Below are positions 1 through 9,073 of a DNA stretch of 64,000 nucleotides, piece after piece; position 1 is the first letter of the stretch, and each line of letters begins with the position of its first letter. The position numbers and the translations under genes were made by a program. The stretch comes from Gordonia sp. X0973 (lineage in GTDB: Bacteria; Actinomycetota; Actinomycetes; Mycobacteriales; Mycobacteriaceae): contig NZ_CP054691.1 of assembly GCF_013348785.1 (NCBI RefSeq), positions 558,001 to 622,000 on the forward strand, given 5' to 3'. Under the pieces are notes generated by a model. The model made no database searches. It saw only the letters and a list, made by a program, of their open reading frames with translations, and had not been told where the DNA came from.

Positions 1-1
1 C

Positions 2-412
2 GGCGCCGAACTAGCCGCGGATCTCAAGTCCGCGACCCTCGACATCTACCGTCGCGGCTCGGAACTCGCGGCCTCGCGGGGCATCATCCTCGCCGATACG
101 AAGTTCGAGTTCGGGCGGGCCGGCGATGGCTCCCTCGTCCTCGCCGACGAAGTGCTGACCCCTGATTCGTCGCGCTATTGGGACGCCTCGACCTATGTGT
201 CCGGGCAGGTACAGCCCTCCTTCGACAAGCAGATCGTGCGCAACTGGCTGACCGGGCCGGAGTCCGGCTGGGACCGGAAGTCGGAGTCCCCGCCCCCGCC
301 GCTGCCCGACGATGTGGTGCGGCGGACCCGCGCCCGCTACATCGAGGCGTACGAGCGGATCGCGCAGCTGCGCTTCGCCGACTGGCCGGGGGCAGCGGAG
401 GCGTCGGCGTGA
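2..412 (+). CDS. purC: SAICAR synthase, C-terminal part (5' end outside window)
   Basis: Phosphoribosylaminoimidazole-succinocarboxamide synthase joins aspartate to CAIR in purine synthesis, in the cytosol. The visible 136 residues carry the family's C-terminal signature: an [10 protein letters not shown] stretch, then [12 protein letters not shown] and a QIVRNWL helix. The reading frame is open from base 2, so the N-terminal ATP-binding half lies outside the window. The stop codon overlaps the GTG of the next gene by 4 bp, so the two are probably translationally coupled. The purC-ptrB neighbourhood, with purS-purQ about 8 kb further on, resembles that of M. tuberculosis. I consider the identification firm from the motif run. 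Confidence 0.95.
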   Translation, partial: GAELAADLKSATLDIYRRGSELAASRGIILADTKFEFGRAGDGSLVLADEVLTPDSSRYWDASTYVSGQVQPSFDKQIVRNWLTGPESGWDRKSESPPPPLPDDVVRRTRARYIEAYERIAQLRFADWPGAAEASA

Positions 413-2577
413 GCAGGGAGTCCAACGAGCAGGTCACACCGCCGGTCGCGAAGAAGGTCCCGGTCGAGCGCACCCACCACGGCGACACCGTCGTCGACGA
501 ATACACCTGGATGGCCGACAAGACCGACCCCGAGCTCATTGCCTACCTGGAGGGGCAGAACGCCTTCGTCGACGCTCAGACGGCACATCTGAAACCGCTG
601 CAGGACACCATCTTCGGCGAGATCAAAGCGCGGGTGCAGGAGACCGACATGTCGGTGCCGACCCGCCGCGGCCAGTATTGGTACTTCGCCCGTACCGAGG
701 AGGGCAAGGCGTACGGGATCTCGGCGCGCTGCCCGGTGCGCGGTCCCGACGACTGGGATCCGCCCACGATCAGCCCGGATGAGAAGCTCCCGGGCGAGCA
801 GGTCTTCCTCGACGCCAACGTCGAGGCCGAGGGTCACGACTTCTTCAGCCTCGGCGGAGCCTCGATCACCGAAGACGGTCGCTGGATGGCCTACGGCACC
901 GACGTCGTCGGCAACGAGCGCTACACGCTGCGGTTCCGCGACCTAGAGACCGGCGAGGACCTCGACGAGACCGTGGCCGACACCACCGGCGGCGCGCTGT
1001 GGTCGCGCGACGGCCGCTACGTCTTCTACCAAACGGTCGACGACGCCTGGCGTCCCGACACGGTGTGGCGCTACGAACTCGGTTCCGGCGAACCGGCCGT
1101 GCGGGTCTTCCACGAACCCGACGAGGGGTTCTGGGTCGGCATGGGTGCCACCCGCAGCCGCGAATACCTGTTCATCGCCGCCGGGTCCAAGACGACCGCG
1201 GAGGTCTACGCGATTCCGACGGCCGATCCCACCGCCGAGCCGGTCAGCCTCGGTGCGCGCGTCCCCGGCGTCGAATACGAGGTCGACCACGCCGTGATCG
1301 ACGGGCGGGACTACTTCCTGTTCACCCACAACGGTCCCGGCCCCGACGGCGAGAAGTGTGAGAACTATGCCGTCGACATCGCCCCGGTCGACGATCCGGC
1401 GAACCGGTCGACGTTCATCGCGCACGACCCGGCCCGGCGCCTCGAAGACGTCGAGGCATTCGCGGACTACCTCGTGCTCAGCTACCGCGCCGAGGCGTTG
1501 CCGAAGGTGGCGATCGCGGATCTGCGCCGTATCGAGGGCATGCCCACCGTCGACGACTTCGCCGAGGTCACCTTCGACCAGGAGATCTGTGCGGCCGGCG
1601 CTGCCGGGAACTCCGAGTGGACGACGCCGCGCCTGCGCCTGGCCTACACCAGCTTCATCGAGCCGGCCGAGCTCATCGACCTCGACGTCGCCACCGGGCG
1701 GCGAACCTTGCTCAAGCGGCAGGTCGTCCTCGGCGGGTATTCGCCCGACGACTACGAGCAGTCGCGGGAGTGGGCCACCGCCGCCGACGGCACGAAGATC
1801 CCGGTCTCGATCGTGCGCCGCAAGGGGGCCGCACCTCGCCCCGCCCCCACCCTGCTCTACGGCTACGGCTCGTACGAGGCCAGCATGGATCCCTCGTTCT
1901 CGGTGTCGCGGCTCTCGATGCTGGACCGCGGCGTCGTCTACGCCGTCGCCCACATCCGCGGCGGCGGCGAGATGGGTCGGCACTGGTACGAGGACGGCAA
2001 GACGCTGCGCAAGCGCAACACCTTCACCGACTTCATCGCCGTTGCCCGTCACCTCATCGACACCGGCGTGACCACGCCCGAACACCTCGTCGCCGAGGGT
2101 GGTTCGGCCGGCGGGCTGCTGATGGGCGCGGTGGTGAACGAGGCCCCCGAGTTGTTCCACGGGATCGTCGCCGCGGTGCCCTTCGTCGACGCCCTCAACT
2201 CGATCCTCGATCCGAGCCTGCCGCTGACCGTCATCGAATGGGAGGAGTGGGGCAACCCGCTCGACGATCCCGAGGTCTATGCGTACATGAAGTCGTATTC
2301 GCCGTACGAGAACGTGTGCGCGGTCGCGTACCCGGCCATCCTGGCGCTCAACTCGCTCAACGACACCCGCGTCCTGCACACCGAGGCGGCCAAGTGGGCG
2401 GCGAAGCTGCAGGACCAGACGACCGGCGATGCCCCGATCCTGTTGAAGACGGAGATGAAGGCCGGACACGGCGGCGTCAGCGGTCGGTACAAGCAGTGGG
2501 AGCAGACCGCGTTCGAACTCGCCTGGATCCTGGAGCAGACGGGCGCGGTCGACGGTGGGAATGCCGACGTCGGGTAG
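409..2577 (+). CDS. ptrB: Oligopeptidase B (protease II), S9A serine peptidase
   Basis: A 722-residue cytosolic serine peptidase of the prolyl oligopeptidase family that cleaves short peptides, classically after basic residues. Residues about 60-440 look like the beta-propeller and the C-terminal third is the alpha/beta hydrolase domain. The triad is visible as Ser566 in GGSAGG, Asp652 in NSLNDTRV and His687 in KAGHGG; their spacing (86 and 121) matches E. coli oligopeptidase B. I chose the GTG at 409 because it overlaps the purC stop as GTGA and the protein then begins just before the conserved PPVAKKVP segment. A longer in-frame extension to 178 would run inside purC and is rejected. Length fits the family. 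Confidence 0.92.
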   Translation: MSRESNEQVTPPVAKKVPVERTHHGDTVVDEYTWMADKTDPELIAYLEGQNAFVDAQTAHLKPLQDTIFGEIKARVQETDMSVPTRRGQYWYFARTEEGKAYGISARCPVRGPDDWDPPTISPDEKLPGEQVFLDANVEAEGHDFFSLGGASITEDGRWMAYGTDVVGNERYTLRFRDLETGEDLDETVADTTGGALWSRDGRYVFYQTVDDAWRPDTVWRYELGSGEPAVRVFHEPDEGFWVGMGATRSREYLFIAAGSKTTAEVYAIPTADPTAEPVSLGARVPGVEYEVDHAVIDGRDYFLFTHNGPGPDGEKCENYAVDIAPVDDPANRSTFIAHDPARRLEDVEAFADYLVLSYRAEALPKVAIADLRRIEGMPTVDDFAEVTFDQEICAAGAAGNSEWTTPRLRLAYTSFIEPAELIDLDVATGRRTLLKRQVVLGGYSPDDYEQSREWATAADGTKIPVSIVRRKGAAPRPAPTLLYGYGSYEASMDPSFSVSRLSMLDRGVVYAVAHIRGGGEMGRHWYEDGKTLRKRNTFTDFIAVARHLIDTGVTTPEHLVAEGGSAGGLLMGAVVNEAPELFHGIVAAVPFVDALNSILDPSLPLTVIEWEEWGNPLDDPEVYAYMKSYSPYENVCAVAYPAILALNSLNDTRVLHTEAAKWAAKLQDQTTGDAPILLKTEMKAGHGGVSGRYKQWEQTAFELAWILEQTGAVDGGNADVG

Positions 2578-2594
2578 CGGAAGGGCTGATCGGA

Positions 2595-3572
2595 ATGGGT
2601 GAGCGGACGGTGGACCTGCGCACGATCTTGGACGGGCTGCGCGTGCCCGTCGTCGGCGCGCCGATGGCGGGCGCGGCAGGCGGGCGGCTCGCCGCGGCCA
2701 TCACCGCCGCCGGTGGCCTTGGCCTCATCGGCGTGGGCAACGTGGCCACCGTCGAGCAGGTGCGCGAGCAGTGCGGGCTGGCGCGTGCCGCCGGACAGCG
2801 CGTCGGGATCGGCCTGATGTGCTGGTCGTTGCCGCAGAACCCGGCGCTGCTCGACGCCGCGCTGGAGGCCGAGCCGGTCGTCGTGAGCCTCAGCTTCGGC
2901 GATCCCCGCCCGTACCTGGAGAAGGTCCACGACGCCGGTGCCGCCGTCGTCGCCCAGGTGGGGACGCGCACCGAAGCGCTGGACGCACTCGACGCCGGTG
3001 TCGACGGCCTCGTCGTGCGCGGCTCGGAGGGCGGTGGCCACGGCCGGGGCGTGGTTTCGACGCTGCCGCTGCTGCAGCAGGTCCTCGACCTGACTGACCG
3101 GCCGGTGCTCGTCGGCGGGGGAGTGGCGACCGCCCGCGGGCTGGCCGCGGTCCTGGCCGCCGGCGCGTCGGCCGCCTGGGTCGGCACGCCGTTCGCGGCG
3201 TCGGCGGAGAGCATCTTCCGCCCGGAACTCAAGGAAGCGGTGATCGCCGCCGACACCGATCAAACCGTGTACACCCGCGCCTTCGACATCGCCCAGCGCT
3301 TCGATTGGCCGGAGATCTACGGCGGTCGGGCACTGGCCAACGCCTTCAGCGACCGGTGGGCGCAGCGCACCGATGCGTTGGCGGAGGCCGTCACCGACGA
3401 GATGACCGAGACGATCAAGCAGGCCCGCGTCGACGCGGACCTCTCGATGGCCCCGGTCTACGCGGGTGAGTCGGCCGGACTGGTCGACCGGGCGCGCACC
3501 GCCGCGGAGGTGCTGGCCGACTTCGAGCCGTTCCGCGAGCATCTGCGGGCCGCGCAGCGCTGGCTCGACTGA
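2595..3572 (+). CDS. Nitronate monooxygenase / 2-nitropropane dioxygenase-like flavoprotein
   Basis: A 325-residue TIM-barrel FMN enzyme. Family features are the N-terminal PVVGAPMAGAAGG segment, a GSEGGGHG motif near residue 145 (the FMN phosphate region and family His) and the LVGGGVATARG strand-loop. Members oxidise nitronates, and many actinobacterial paralogues have no known substrate. The ATG at 2595 follows the ptrB stop by 17 bp with a weak purine-rich site in front, so it may be expressed with ptrB. The frame is open further upstream, but that part is antisense-like coding noise inside ptrB. The family call is reliable; the substrate is not. Confidence 0.85.
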   Translation: MGERTVDLRTILDGLRVPVVGAPMAGAAGGRLAAAITAAGGLGLIGVGNVATVEQVREQCGLARAAGQRVGIGLMCWSLPQNPALLDAALEAEPVVVSLSFGDPRPYLEKVHDAGAAVVAQVGTRTEALDALDAGVDGLVVRGSEGGGHGRGVVSTLPLLQQVLDLTDRPVLVGGGVATARGLAAVLAAGASAAWVGTPFAASAESIFRPELKEAVIAADTDQTVYTRAFDIAQRFDWPEIYGGRALANAFSDRWAQRTDALAEAVTDEMTETIKQARVDADLSMAPVYAGESAGLVDRARTAAEVLADFEPFREHLRAAQRWLD

Positions 3573-3575
3573 CGC

Positions 3576-4439
3576 TCAGTGCGGCGCATCCGTGCGCGGG
3601 AGCTCCGAGACGAAGCGGCGCAGGGCGGTGGCAAACGCCTCGGGTTGATCCTCGCTGATCAACGTCCGCGAGTCGTCGACCATGACCAGCCGGGAGTCGG
3701 GAAAACGGTCCGCCAGGCGGTGGGCGTGCTCGACCGGCATCATCACGTCGTCGGCGCCCCAGACGATCAGGACCGGCCGGGTAAACGCCGCGAGTTCTTT
3801 CGACCATGCCAGCAGCGTCGCCCTGGGAGGTGTGCCCAAGGTGAATTTGCGCAGGTCGCGGCGGATGGCCGCGCTGCGGTTGGCCGGAGCGAACCAATCG
3901 TCGAACACCTCGTCCGGGATCGGTCGCTTGGTCAGCCCTCCGTAGCCGCGTTCGCCGTGGCGGAAGGTGGCGGTGCCCGTCAGCCAGGTGAAGACGCGCG
4001 TCCCGCCCGGAAGCCGGCATAGCACCACGGCCGGGCGCGCCGGCTTGGGCGGGAAGTTGTCGAAGGCCTCGCAGGACGCCAGCACCAGGCGTCCGACGCG
4101 CTCGTCGCGGCCCTCGCTGATGATGAACTGGCCGCCGCCCCAATCGTTGAGCACGAGGGTGACATCGGTCAGGCCGAGTGCGTCGAGGAAATCGGCGACG
4201 ATGGTGGCGACACCGTTCTGGGTGAGGTCGGCGTCGCGGTTCATCGGCGATCGGTGTGCGCCCAGCGGCCAGGTGGGAGCGATGCACCGAAACTCGTCGA
4301 GCAGCGGGATCACCTTGCGCCACTGGGTCTCGTTCATCAGCAGGCCGTGACCGAACACGACGACCGGTCGATCGTCGGCCTCGCCGATACCCGTGTCGAG
4401 GTAGTCGATCGGACCCGCGGGCAACTCGACACGCTGCAT
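3576..4439 (-). CDS. Haloalkane-dehalogenase-like alpha/beta hydrolase with an altered triad
   Basis: A 287-residue alpha/beta hydrolase. The nucleophile elbow reads VLNDWGGGQ, so the nucleophile would be Asp99, as in haloalkane dehalogenases and epoxide hydrolases. A candidate acid lies in VWGADD at 230-231. Where relatives carry the catalytic His (HFLQEDHP-type motif), this protein has TLISEDQP, with Thr259 in place of His. It may therefore have lost hydrolysis, use another base, or do something else. It diverges from a TetR gene across a 73-bp gap holding an imperfect palindrome, so the two are probably a regulator-target pair. It ends 3 bp from the convergent upstream gene. Confidence 0.8.
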   Translation of the reverse strand: MQRVELPAGPIDYLDTGIGEADDRPVVVFGHGLLMNETQWRKVIPLLDEFRCIAPTWPLGAHRSPMNRDADLTQNGVATIVADFLDALGLTDVTLVLNDWGGGQFIISEGRDERVGRLVLASCEAFDNFPPKPARPAVVLCRLPGGTRVFTWLTGTATFRHGERGYGGLTKRPIPDEVFDDWFAPANRSAAIRRDLRKFTLGTPPRATLLAWSKELAAFTRPVLIVWGADDVMMPVEHAHRLADRFPDSRLVMVDDSRTLISEDQPEAFATALRRFVSELPRTDAPH

Positions 4440-4447
4440 TCCGACTC

Positions 4448-4471
4448 CCTAGATAGATCGTTCTAGTTAGG
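4448..4471. promoter_or_regulatory. Imperfect 24-bp palindrome, probable TetR operator
   Basis: Eighteen of 24 positions match the reverse complement; the outer arms are CCTA/TAGG and the core is TAGA-N4-TCTA. It sits in the only gap between the divergent hydrolase and TetR genes, and begins 8 bp upstream of the hydrolase start codon. The position and symmetry suggest autoregulation plus control of the hydrolase; binding is inferred. Confidence 0.6.
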
Positions 4472-4512
4472 AAGGACGGTACGCTTGGCGACAACGGGAC
4501 GCAAGGAGTGAC

Positions 4513-5085
4513 ATGGCGACGGACACGCGTGAGCGCATTCTCGATTCGACAGCCGGGCTGTATCGGCGGCAGGGGATGAGCGCGACCGGGCTCAAGCAGA
4601 TCGCCGCCGCGTCAAACGCGCCCTTCGGGTCGATCTATCACCACTTCCCCGGGGGAAAGACGCAGATCAGCGAAGAGGTCATCTACGCCGAAGGTGCCCG
4701 CTACAGCGCCTTGGTCGGACCACAGTTGGCGGCCGTCGACGACGTCGTCAGCGGGATCCCCGAACTCTTCGCGTCGGCCGGAGCGCTCCTGGAAGAGATG
4801 GACTACAGCGAGGCCTGCTCGATCGAGACCATCGCGTTGGAGGTGGCGAGCACCAACGAACGCCTTCGGAAGGCGACGGCGGCGGTCTTCACCGGGTGGA
4901 CCACCGAACTGACCCGATGGTTCTCCCAGACCGGTCTTCCCGAGGCCGCCTGCCGTCGGCTGGCCCTGGGATTCCTCGCCGGCCTGGAGGGCGGGTTCGT
5001 GCTGTGCCGCAGTCTCCGATCGGTCGAGCCGATGACTGCGGCGGGGGCCGCGGTTGCGGCGATGGCCCGTGCCGAGTTGGAGTAG
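4513..5085 (+). CDS. TetR-family transcriptional regulator (LmrA/YxaF-like)
   Basis: A 190-residue repressor-type protein. The N-terminal helix-turn-helix reads GLKQIAAASNAPFGSIYHHFPGG at about 27-49, a form typical of the LmrA/YxaF branch, in which the recognition helix ends with IYHHFPGGK. The C-terminal part, with MDYSEACSIETIALEV, is the ligand and dimer domain. The start at ATG 4513 has AAGGAGTG immediately upstream. It is divergent from the hydrolase at 3576-4439 and convergent with, and 4 bp from, the HadAB-like gene. It likely represses itself and the hydrolase through the palindrome in between. The ligand is unknown. Confidence 0.88.
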   Translation: MATDTRERILDSTAGLYRRQGMSATGLKQIAAASNAPFGSIYHHFPGGKTQISEEVIYAEGARYSALVGPQLAAVDDVVSGIPELFASAGALLEEMDYSEACSIETIALEVASTNERLRKATAAVFTGWTTELTRWFSQTGLPEAACRRLALGFLAGLEGGFVLCRSLRSVEPMTAAGAAVAAMARAELE

Positions 5086-5089
5086 GGGC

Positions 5090-6124
5090 TCAGCTGAAGC
5101 GGACGTTCAGCGTCGCCATGCCGAAGATCTTCTTCCCCGCCGACTTGGCGGTGAGGATGACGACGCCGGTGCGGGTCTCCGGGTCCAGCGACTTGATGCG
5201 GCCGCCGAACTCGATGTCGCCCTTGCCGTCGGCCGGGACGATCGCCGGTGCGGACAGGCGGACCTGGTACTTGGTCACCGCACCCGGGTCGCCGGTCCAC
5301 TCGGAGACGAATCCGATGCCCAGGCCCATCGTCAACATGCCGTGGGCGATGACGTCGGGCAGGCCGGCCAGCTTGGCGATGTCCTCGTCCCAGTGGATGG
5401 GGTTGGCGTCGCCGGCGACACCCGCGTAGTTCACCAGGTCACCCCGCGAGAGGTGCGTGTGGTGCTCGGGCAGGACGTCGCCGACGGACAGATCGTCGAA
5501 GTTCCGGCTGACCGGGGTCCGGGTCTCGCCGTATTGGGCGATGACGCGCGGGCCGTCCTCGCGGACGGTCTTCACGTAGTCCTGCGCCGACTGCTCGACG
5601 GAGAGGATGTCGACGTCGTGCATCATCACCTTGGCCACCGCCTCGGTGATGCCCGGGTCCACTTCCTCGGCCGTGACCCCGACGACGGTGGTGTGCATCG
5701 TGTGCACGGTCTCGCCGGTCTTCACGTCGAGGAAGGTGTTGGTGATCGTGATCATGTCCTTGCCGGCGATGCGCCGCACCGACGACAGTTCGACGTCGGT
5801 GTGGAGCTCGTCGCCGACCGTGATCGGCCGGTGCTGCTCGAAGACCTGCTCGGTCTGCACGTAGGTGTCATAACCCACGACGACCTCTTCGAGCAGCTTC
5901 CGGTTGGCCGCCATGGCCCCGATCGCGGTGAACGTCATCGGCGCGATGAGATGGTCGTATCCCATCTTCCGGGCAGCCTCGGGATCCCAGTGCGCAGGGT
6001 GGTAGTCCTGCACGGCCCGCGCGTATTCGCGGACCTTCTCGCGACCCACCTCGTAGGTGTGGTCGGCCTTGTAATAGTGGCCGACCCTGGCCTGCAAAGC
6101 GGTTTCTTCGGCTGCCGTCGTCAT
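5090..6124 (-). CDS. Fused HadA/HadB-type (3R)-hydroxyacyl dehydratase, double hot-dog
   Basis: A 344-residue protein of two MaoC-type hot-dog domains. The N-terminal half (about 10-165) has a HPAHWDPEAA...APMTF segment without the full catalytic pair, like HadA. The C-terminal half (about 200-340) has DANPIHWDEDIAKLAG...AHGM, with the Asp/His dyad of HadB-type dehydratases. In mycobacteria HadAB dehydrates hydroxyacyl-ACP in FAS-II mycolate elongation; fused versions occur in Rhodococcus and Gordonia annotations. I preferred ATG 6124 over the adjacent GTG 6127 because GGAG lies 5 nt upstream of the ATG. Whether it serves mycolate synthesis or another CoA pathway cannot be read from the sequence. 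Confidence 0.8.
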   Translation of the reverse strand: MTTAAEETALQARVGHYYKADHTYEVGREKVREYARAVQDYHPAHWDPEAARKMGYDHLIAPMTFTAIGAMAANRKLLEEVVVGYDTYVQTEQVFEQHRPITVGDELHTDVELSSVRRIAGKDMITITNTFLDVKTGETVHTMHTTVVGVTAEEVDPGITEAVAKVMMHDVDILSVEQSAQDYVKTVREDGPRVIAQYGETRTPVSRNFDDLSVGDVLPEHHTHLSRGDLVNYAGVAGDANPIHWDEDIAKLAGLPDVIAHGMLTMGLGIGFVSEWTGDPGAVTKYQVRLSAPAIVPADGKGDIEFGGRIKSLDPETRTGVVILTAKSAGKKIFGMATLNVRFS

Positions 6125-6164
6125 CACATCTCCAACTCTTGGTCCCAGGCGATCCTAGTCGCCG

Positions 6165-7700
6165 TCAGTGGACCGCCACGTGATGGGTCTGCTCCATGTC
6201 TTCCTCGACCAGCGGCGACTCGATCTTCTTCCGCGGGAGGAAGAAGGCCGGGATCAGGGTCAGGCAGACGAGAACAGCGGCGACGGTGAACGGCGTGTGG
6301 AACGCTTGCGCCGCGTCGGCGAACCAGGAGGCCGGCGGCTTCTCCCCGACCGGGTGCCGGCTGTAGCCGATCGCTCCCATACCCGTGTGGGTCTTCGCCA
6401 GCGCGGTGAACAGGAGCACCGAGATGATCGCGGTGCCGATCGAGGTCGACGACTGCTGGACGACGTTCATCAGGGTGGAGCCGTCCGGCACCTCCTTGTT
6501 GCGCAGGGAGGCCAGCGCCGACGACATGATCGGCATCATCGTCATACCCATACCCATGCCCTGGACGAGCAGCGCGCAGGCGATCATCCAGTACGGGGTC
6601 GTGGAGTCGATCTGGGTCCACGACGCGACGCCGAGGATGATCAGCACGAGGCCGGGCAGGACGATCTTGCCCGGGCCGAGCTTGTCGGTGAGCCGACCGG
6701 CGACGGGCATGGTGAGCATGGCGCCCAAACCCTGCGGTGCCAGCATGAGGCCGGCCATCAGGGTGGTCTCGCCGCGCACGCCGATGAAGAACTGCGGGTA
6801 GAGCAGGGAGCTGCCGAAGAAGGCGATCAGGAAGATGACCATCGTCATGACCGCGACGGCCAGCGTCCGGTTGCGGAACAGGCGCAGGTCGAGCAGCGGC
6901 TTGCGCCTGGTGGTCAGCGCGTGGACGACGAAGGCGATCATCATGCCCAGGCCGATCAGCGCCGGGATCAGCACCTTGCCGGTGAGGAAGGTGCCGTGCT
7001 TCATCTGCTCTTCACCGGCGCTGGAGACGCCGTACAGGAACAGGGCCAGGCCGGGGGAGAGCAGCAGCAGGCCGAGGAAGTCGATCGTCGGCTTCTCGCC
7101 GGTCGCGTCGTCCTTGAGGACGAACCAGGCGTAGACGAGGGCGATGAGGCCGACCGGGACGTTGATCAGGAACACCCAGTGCCACGAGGCGATCTGGATC
7201 AGCCAGCCACCGAGGATCGGGCCGCAGATCGGGCCCAGCAGCATCGGGATGCCGAGGACGGCCATGACCGAGCCGACGCGTTCGGGTCCGGCCGCCTTGG
7301 TGAGGATCATCATGCCGACCGGCATGAGCAGGCCGCCGCCGAGGCCCTGGACGGCGCGGAAGGCGACGAGTTCGCCGATGCTGGTCGCGGTGGCACACAG
7401 CACCGAACCGATCAGGAACAGCACGATCGAGGTCAGGTAGACCTTCTTGGTGCCGAATCGGGTGGCCGCCCACGAGGCGAGCGGGATGACCGTGGCCAGC
7501 GCGAGGGTGTAGGCGGTCATCGACCAGGCCGCACCGGCCTGGTCGGTGTGGAGCTTGTCTTGGAAAGTGTCCTGGGCCACCGAGACGACGGTGATGTCCA
7601 GGATGGACATGATGGAGCCGAGGACCACGACACCGGCGACAGTCAAAACCTTTTTGTCGAGTTTGGTGTCCGGCGCCTTGGCGGCAGCGGGGGCGGTCAT
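6165..7700 (-). CDS. DHA2-type (EmrB/QacA) drug-proton antiporter, 14 membrane segments
   Basis: A 511-residue inner-membrane MFS exporter. Hydrophobic segments run from residue 19 to about 490 in a 14-helix pattern. The N-terminal LDITVVSVA (motif D1) and the AVQGLGGGLLMPVG and LGPICGPILGGW stretches (motif C) are typical of the DHA2 family. The last 30 residues are a charged cytosolic tail. It starts 4 bp after the MarR gene, so the two form one transcript and the regulator probably senses an exported compound. An emrB-like gene in the purC-purS interval also occurs in M. tuberculosis (Rv0783c). The substrate is unknown. Confidence 0.9.
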   Translation of the reverse strand: MTAPAAAKAPDTKLDKKVLTVAGVVVLGSIMSILDITVVSVAQDTFQDKLHTDQAGAAWSMTAYTLALATVIPLASWAATRFGTKKVYLTSIVLFLIGSVLCATATSIGELVAFRAVQGLGGGLLMPVGMMILTKAAGPERVGSVMAVLGIPMLLGPICGPILGGWLIQIASWHWVFLINVPVGLIALVYAWFVLKDDATGEKPTIDFLGLLLLSPGLALFLYGVSSAGEEQMKHGTFLTGKVLIPALIGLGMMIAFVVHALTTRRKPLLDLRLFRNRTLAVAVMTMVIFLIAFFGSSLLYPQFFIGVRGETTLMAGLMLAPQGLGAMLTMPVAGRLTDKLGPGKIVLPGLVLIILGVASWTQIDSTTPYWMIACALLVQGMGMGMTMMPIMSSALASLRNKEVPDGSTLMNVVQQSSTSIGTAIISVLLFTALAKTHTGMGAIGYSRHPVGEKPPASWFADAAQAFHTPFTVAAVLVCLTLIPAFFLPRKKIESPLVEEDMEQTHHVAVH

Positions 7701-7704
7701 AACG

Positions 7705-8199
7705 TCAGCTTTCTGTGGGGAGTTCGAGGTGGGCGAAGTAGTCGGTCTCGCCGTTGAGAACCGGGTCGAGTGCGTCGGTCAGCCCGTCTGCGACATCGGC
7801 GGGCAGACGCTGGCAGACGCTCCGAAGGACGTCTTCGCGACCGTTGATGGCGGTTGTCACGAACTGGTGTCCGCGATCGGTGAGTGAAATCCGCTTCACC
7901 CGACGGTCGGCGGGGTCTTCCCGCCGGTCGGTGAAGCCCATGCTGACCAGTCGGTCCACGGCCCGCCCGGTGGCGGCCACCGAGAGATGTACCGCGTCGG
8001 CCAATTCGTTGACCGACATGGCGCACGAGCGGGTTCCCAGCTCCATCATGGTTCGGAACTGGGAGAATGTCAGGTCGATTTCCGCGACCTCGGACATCGA
8101 CTCCGATTTCGCCGCGCACATGAGCCGCTCGAACAGCGACGACAGGGCCGTGAAGACCCGATCAGCGCTGGTGGTGTTCGAAGCAGGTTTGGAGTGCAC
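7705..8199 (-). CDS. MarR-family transcriptional regulator of the efflux operon
   Basis: A 164-residue winged-helix repressor. The recognition region is MSVNELADAVHLSVAATGRAVDRLV, followed by the DPADRRVKRISLTDRG wing that defines the family. It is the first gene of a two-gene operon with the DHA2 pump. Its upstream DNA has AT-rich inverted repeats (8207-8229 and 8221-8232), which suggests autorepression. MarR proteins release DNA on binding small phenolic or toxic ligands; which one applies here is not visible. Confidence 0.88.
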   Translation of the reverse strand: MHSKPASNTTSADRVFTALSSLFERLMCAAKSESMSEVAEIDLTFSQFRTMMELGTRSCAMSVNELADAVHLSVAATGRAVDRLVSMGFTDRREDPADRRVKRISLTDRGHQFVTTAINGREDVLRSVCQRLPADVADGLTDALDPVLNGETDYFAHLELPTES

Positions 8200-8206
8200 T
8201 CAAAAA

Positions 8207-8232
8207 CAATAACGCAGACGCAACTATTGTTG
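8207..8232. promoter_or_regulatory. Overlapping inverted repeats, candidate MarR operator
   Basis: CAATA (8207-8211) is repeated inverted as TATTG (8225-8229), and CAAC-TATT-GTTG (8221-8232) forms a second dyad. The stretch is much richer in A/T than its surroundings and starts 8 bp upstream of the MarR start codon. It lies between the divergent MarR and glutathione peroxidase genes. Confidence 0.5.
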
Positions 8233-8281
8233 CTACGCAAATAGATGTGACCTCGGTCATGGCATGGGTAGGCTTGTGATC

Positions 8282-8764
8282 ATGGCCGATGTAAAGAGCA
8301 TTCCCGTCACCGCCCTCGATGGATCCGCGCTGGACCTGAAGTCCTTCGACGGTCCGCTTCTGGTCGTCAACGTCGCCAGCAAATGCGGCCTGACCCCGCA
8401 ATACGCGAAGCTCGAGGAACTCGCCAAGACCTACGGTCCGCGCGGGCTGACGGTCGTCGGGATGCCGTGCAACCAGTTCATGGGACAGGAGCCGGGCACC
8501 GCCGACGAGATCGCCACTTTCTGCTCCACCACCTACGGCGTCACGTTCCCGCTGCTGGAGAAGGCCGACGTCAACGGCGACGACCGCCACCCGCTCTACA
8601 CCGCGCTCACCGCGGCGGCCGACGCCGACGGCGAGGCCGGCGACATCCAATGGAACTTCGAGAAGTTCCTTGTCGGATCCGACGGCGACGTCGTTGCCCG
8701 GTTCCGCCCGCGCACCGAGCCCGACGCACCCGAGGTGATCAGCGCCATCGAGGCGGCGCTGTAG
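8282..8764 (+). CDS. Glutathione peroxidase-family (thioredoxin-type) thiol peroxidase
   Basis: A 160-residue thioredoxin-fold peroxidase. The peroxidatic Cys35 is in NVASKCGLT, the conserved Gln region is GMPCNQFMGQEPG and the Trp is in WNFEKFL, so the Cys-Gln-Trp centre is present with Cys in place of selenocysteine. Actinomycetes of this group lack glutathione, so thioredoxin or mycothiol-linked reduction is more likely. ATG 8282 begins the MADVKSIPV segment; an upstream start at 8264 would add six atypical residues. The nearest neighbours are the divergent MarR operon and the downstream purS. Confidence 0.88.
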   Translation: MADVKSIPVTALDGSALDLKSFDGPLLVVNVASKCGLTPQYAKLEELAKTYGPRGLTVVGMPCNQFMGQEPGTADEIATFCSTTYGVTFPLLEKADVNGDDRHPLYTALTAAADADGEAGDIQWNFEKFLVGSDGDVVARFRPRTEPDAPEVISAIEAAL

Positions 8765-8827
8765 TCCGCCACCACTGCCGATAGACTCACCGGGTAAGCG
8801 GTAGCCCGGCGAAGGAGCGCAACAGCA

Positions 8828-9073
8828 ATGGCACGTGTGGTGGTTGACGTGATGCCCAAAACGGAGATCCTCGATCCGCAGGGGCAGGCCATCGTCGGTG
8901 CCCTCGCCCGACTGGGCTTCGAGGGGATCTCCGACGTCCGGCAGGGCAAGCGATTCGAACTCGAGGTCGGCGACGCCGTCGACGACGCGGCGCTGGAGAA
9001 GATCGCCGCCGACGTCCTGGCCAACACCGTCATCGAGGACTACACCGTCACGCGCGTCCAGGTGAAGGCCTGA
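8828..9073 (+). CDS. purS: FGAM synthase subunit PurS
   Basis: The 81-residue small subunit of phosphoribosylformylglycinamidine synthase. It dimerises and bridges PurQ and PurL for ammonia transfer. The sequence shows the family layout: [23 protein letters not shown]-like [13 protein letters not shown], and the closing [17 protein letters not shown] lies upstream of the ATG. The stop overlaps the purQ ATG (TGATG), so the two are coupled. purL is not in this window; an M18 peptidase gene follows purQ instead, as in M. tuberculosis where purL lies further away. Confidence 0.95.
   Translation: MARVVVDVMPKTEILDPQGQAIVGALARLGFEGISDVRQGKRFELEVGDAVDDAALEKIAADVLANTVIEDYTVTRVQVKA

Noticed and set aside
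6168..7757. A 529-residue open frame on the plus strand opposite the MFS gene
   Set aside because: The protein is dominated by Arg, Gly, Asp and His with no motif; the opposite strand holds a clear 14-helix pump.
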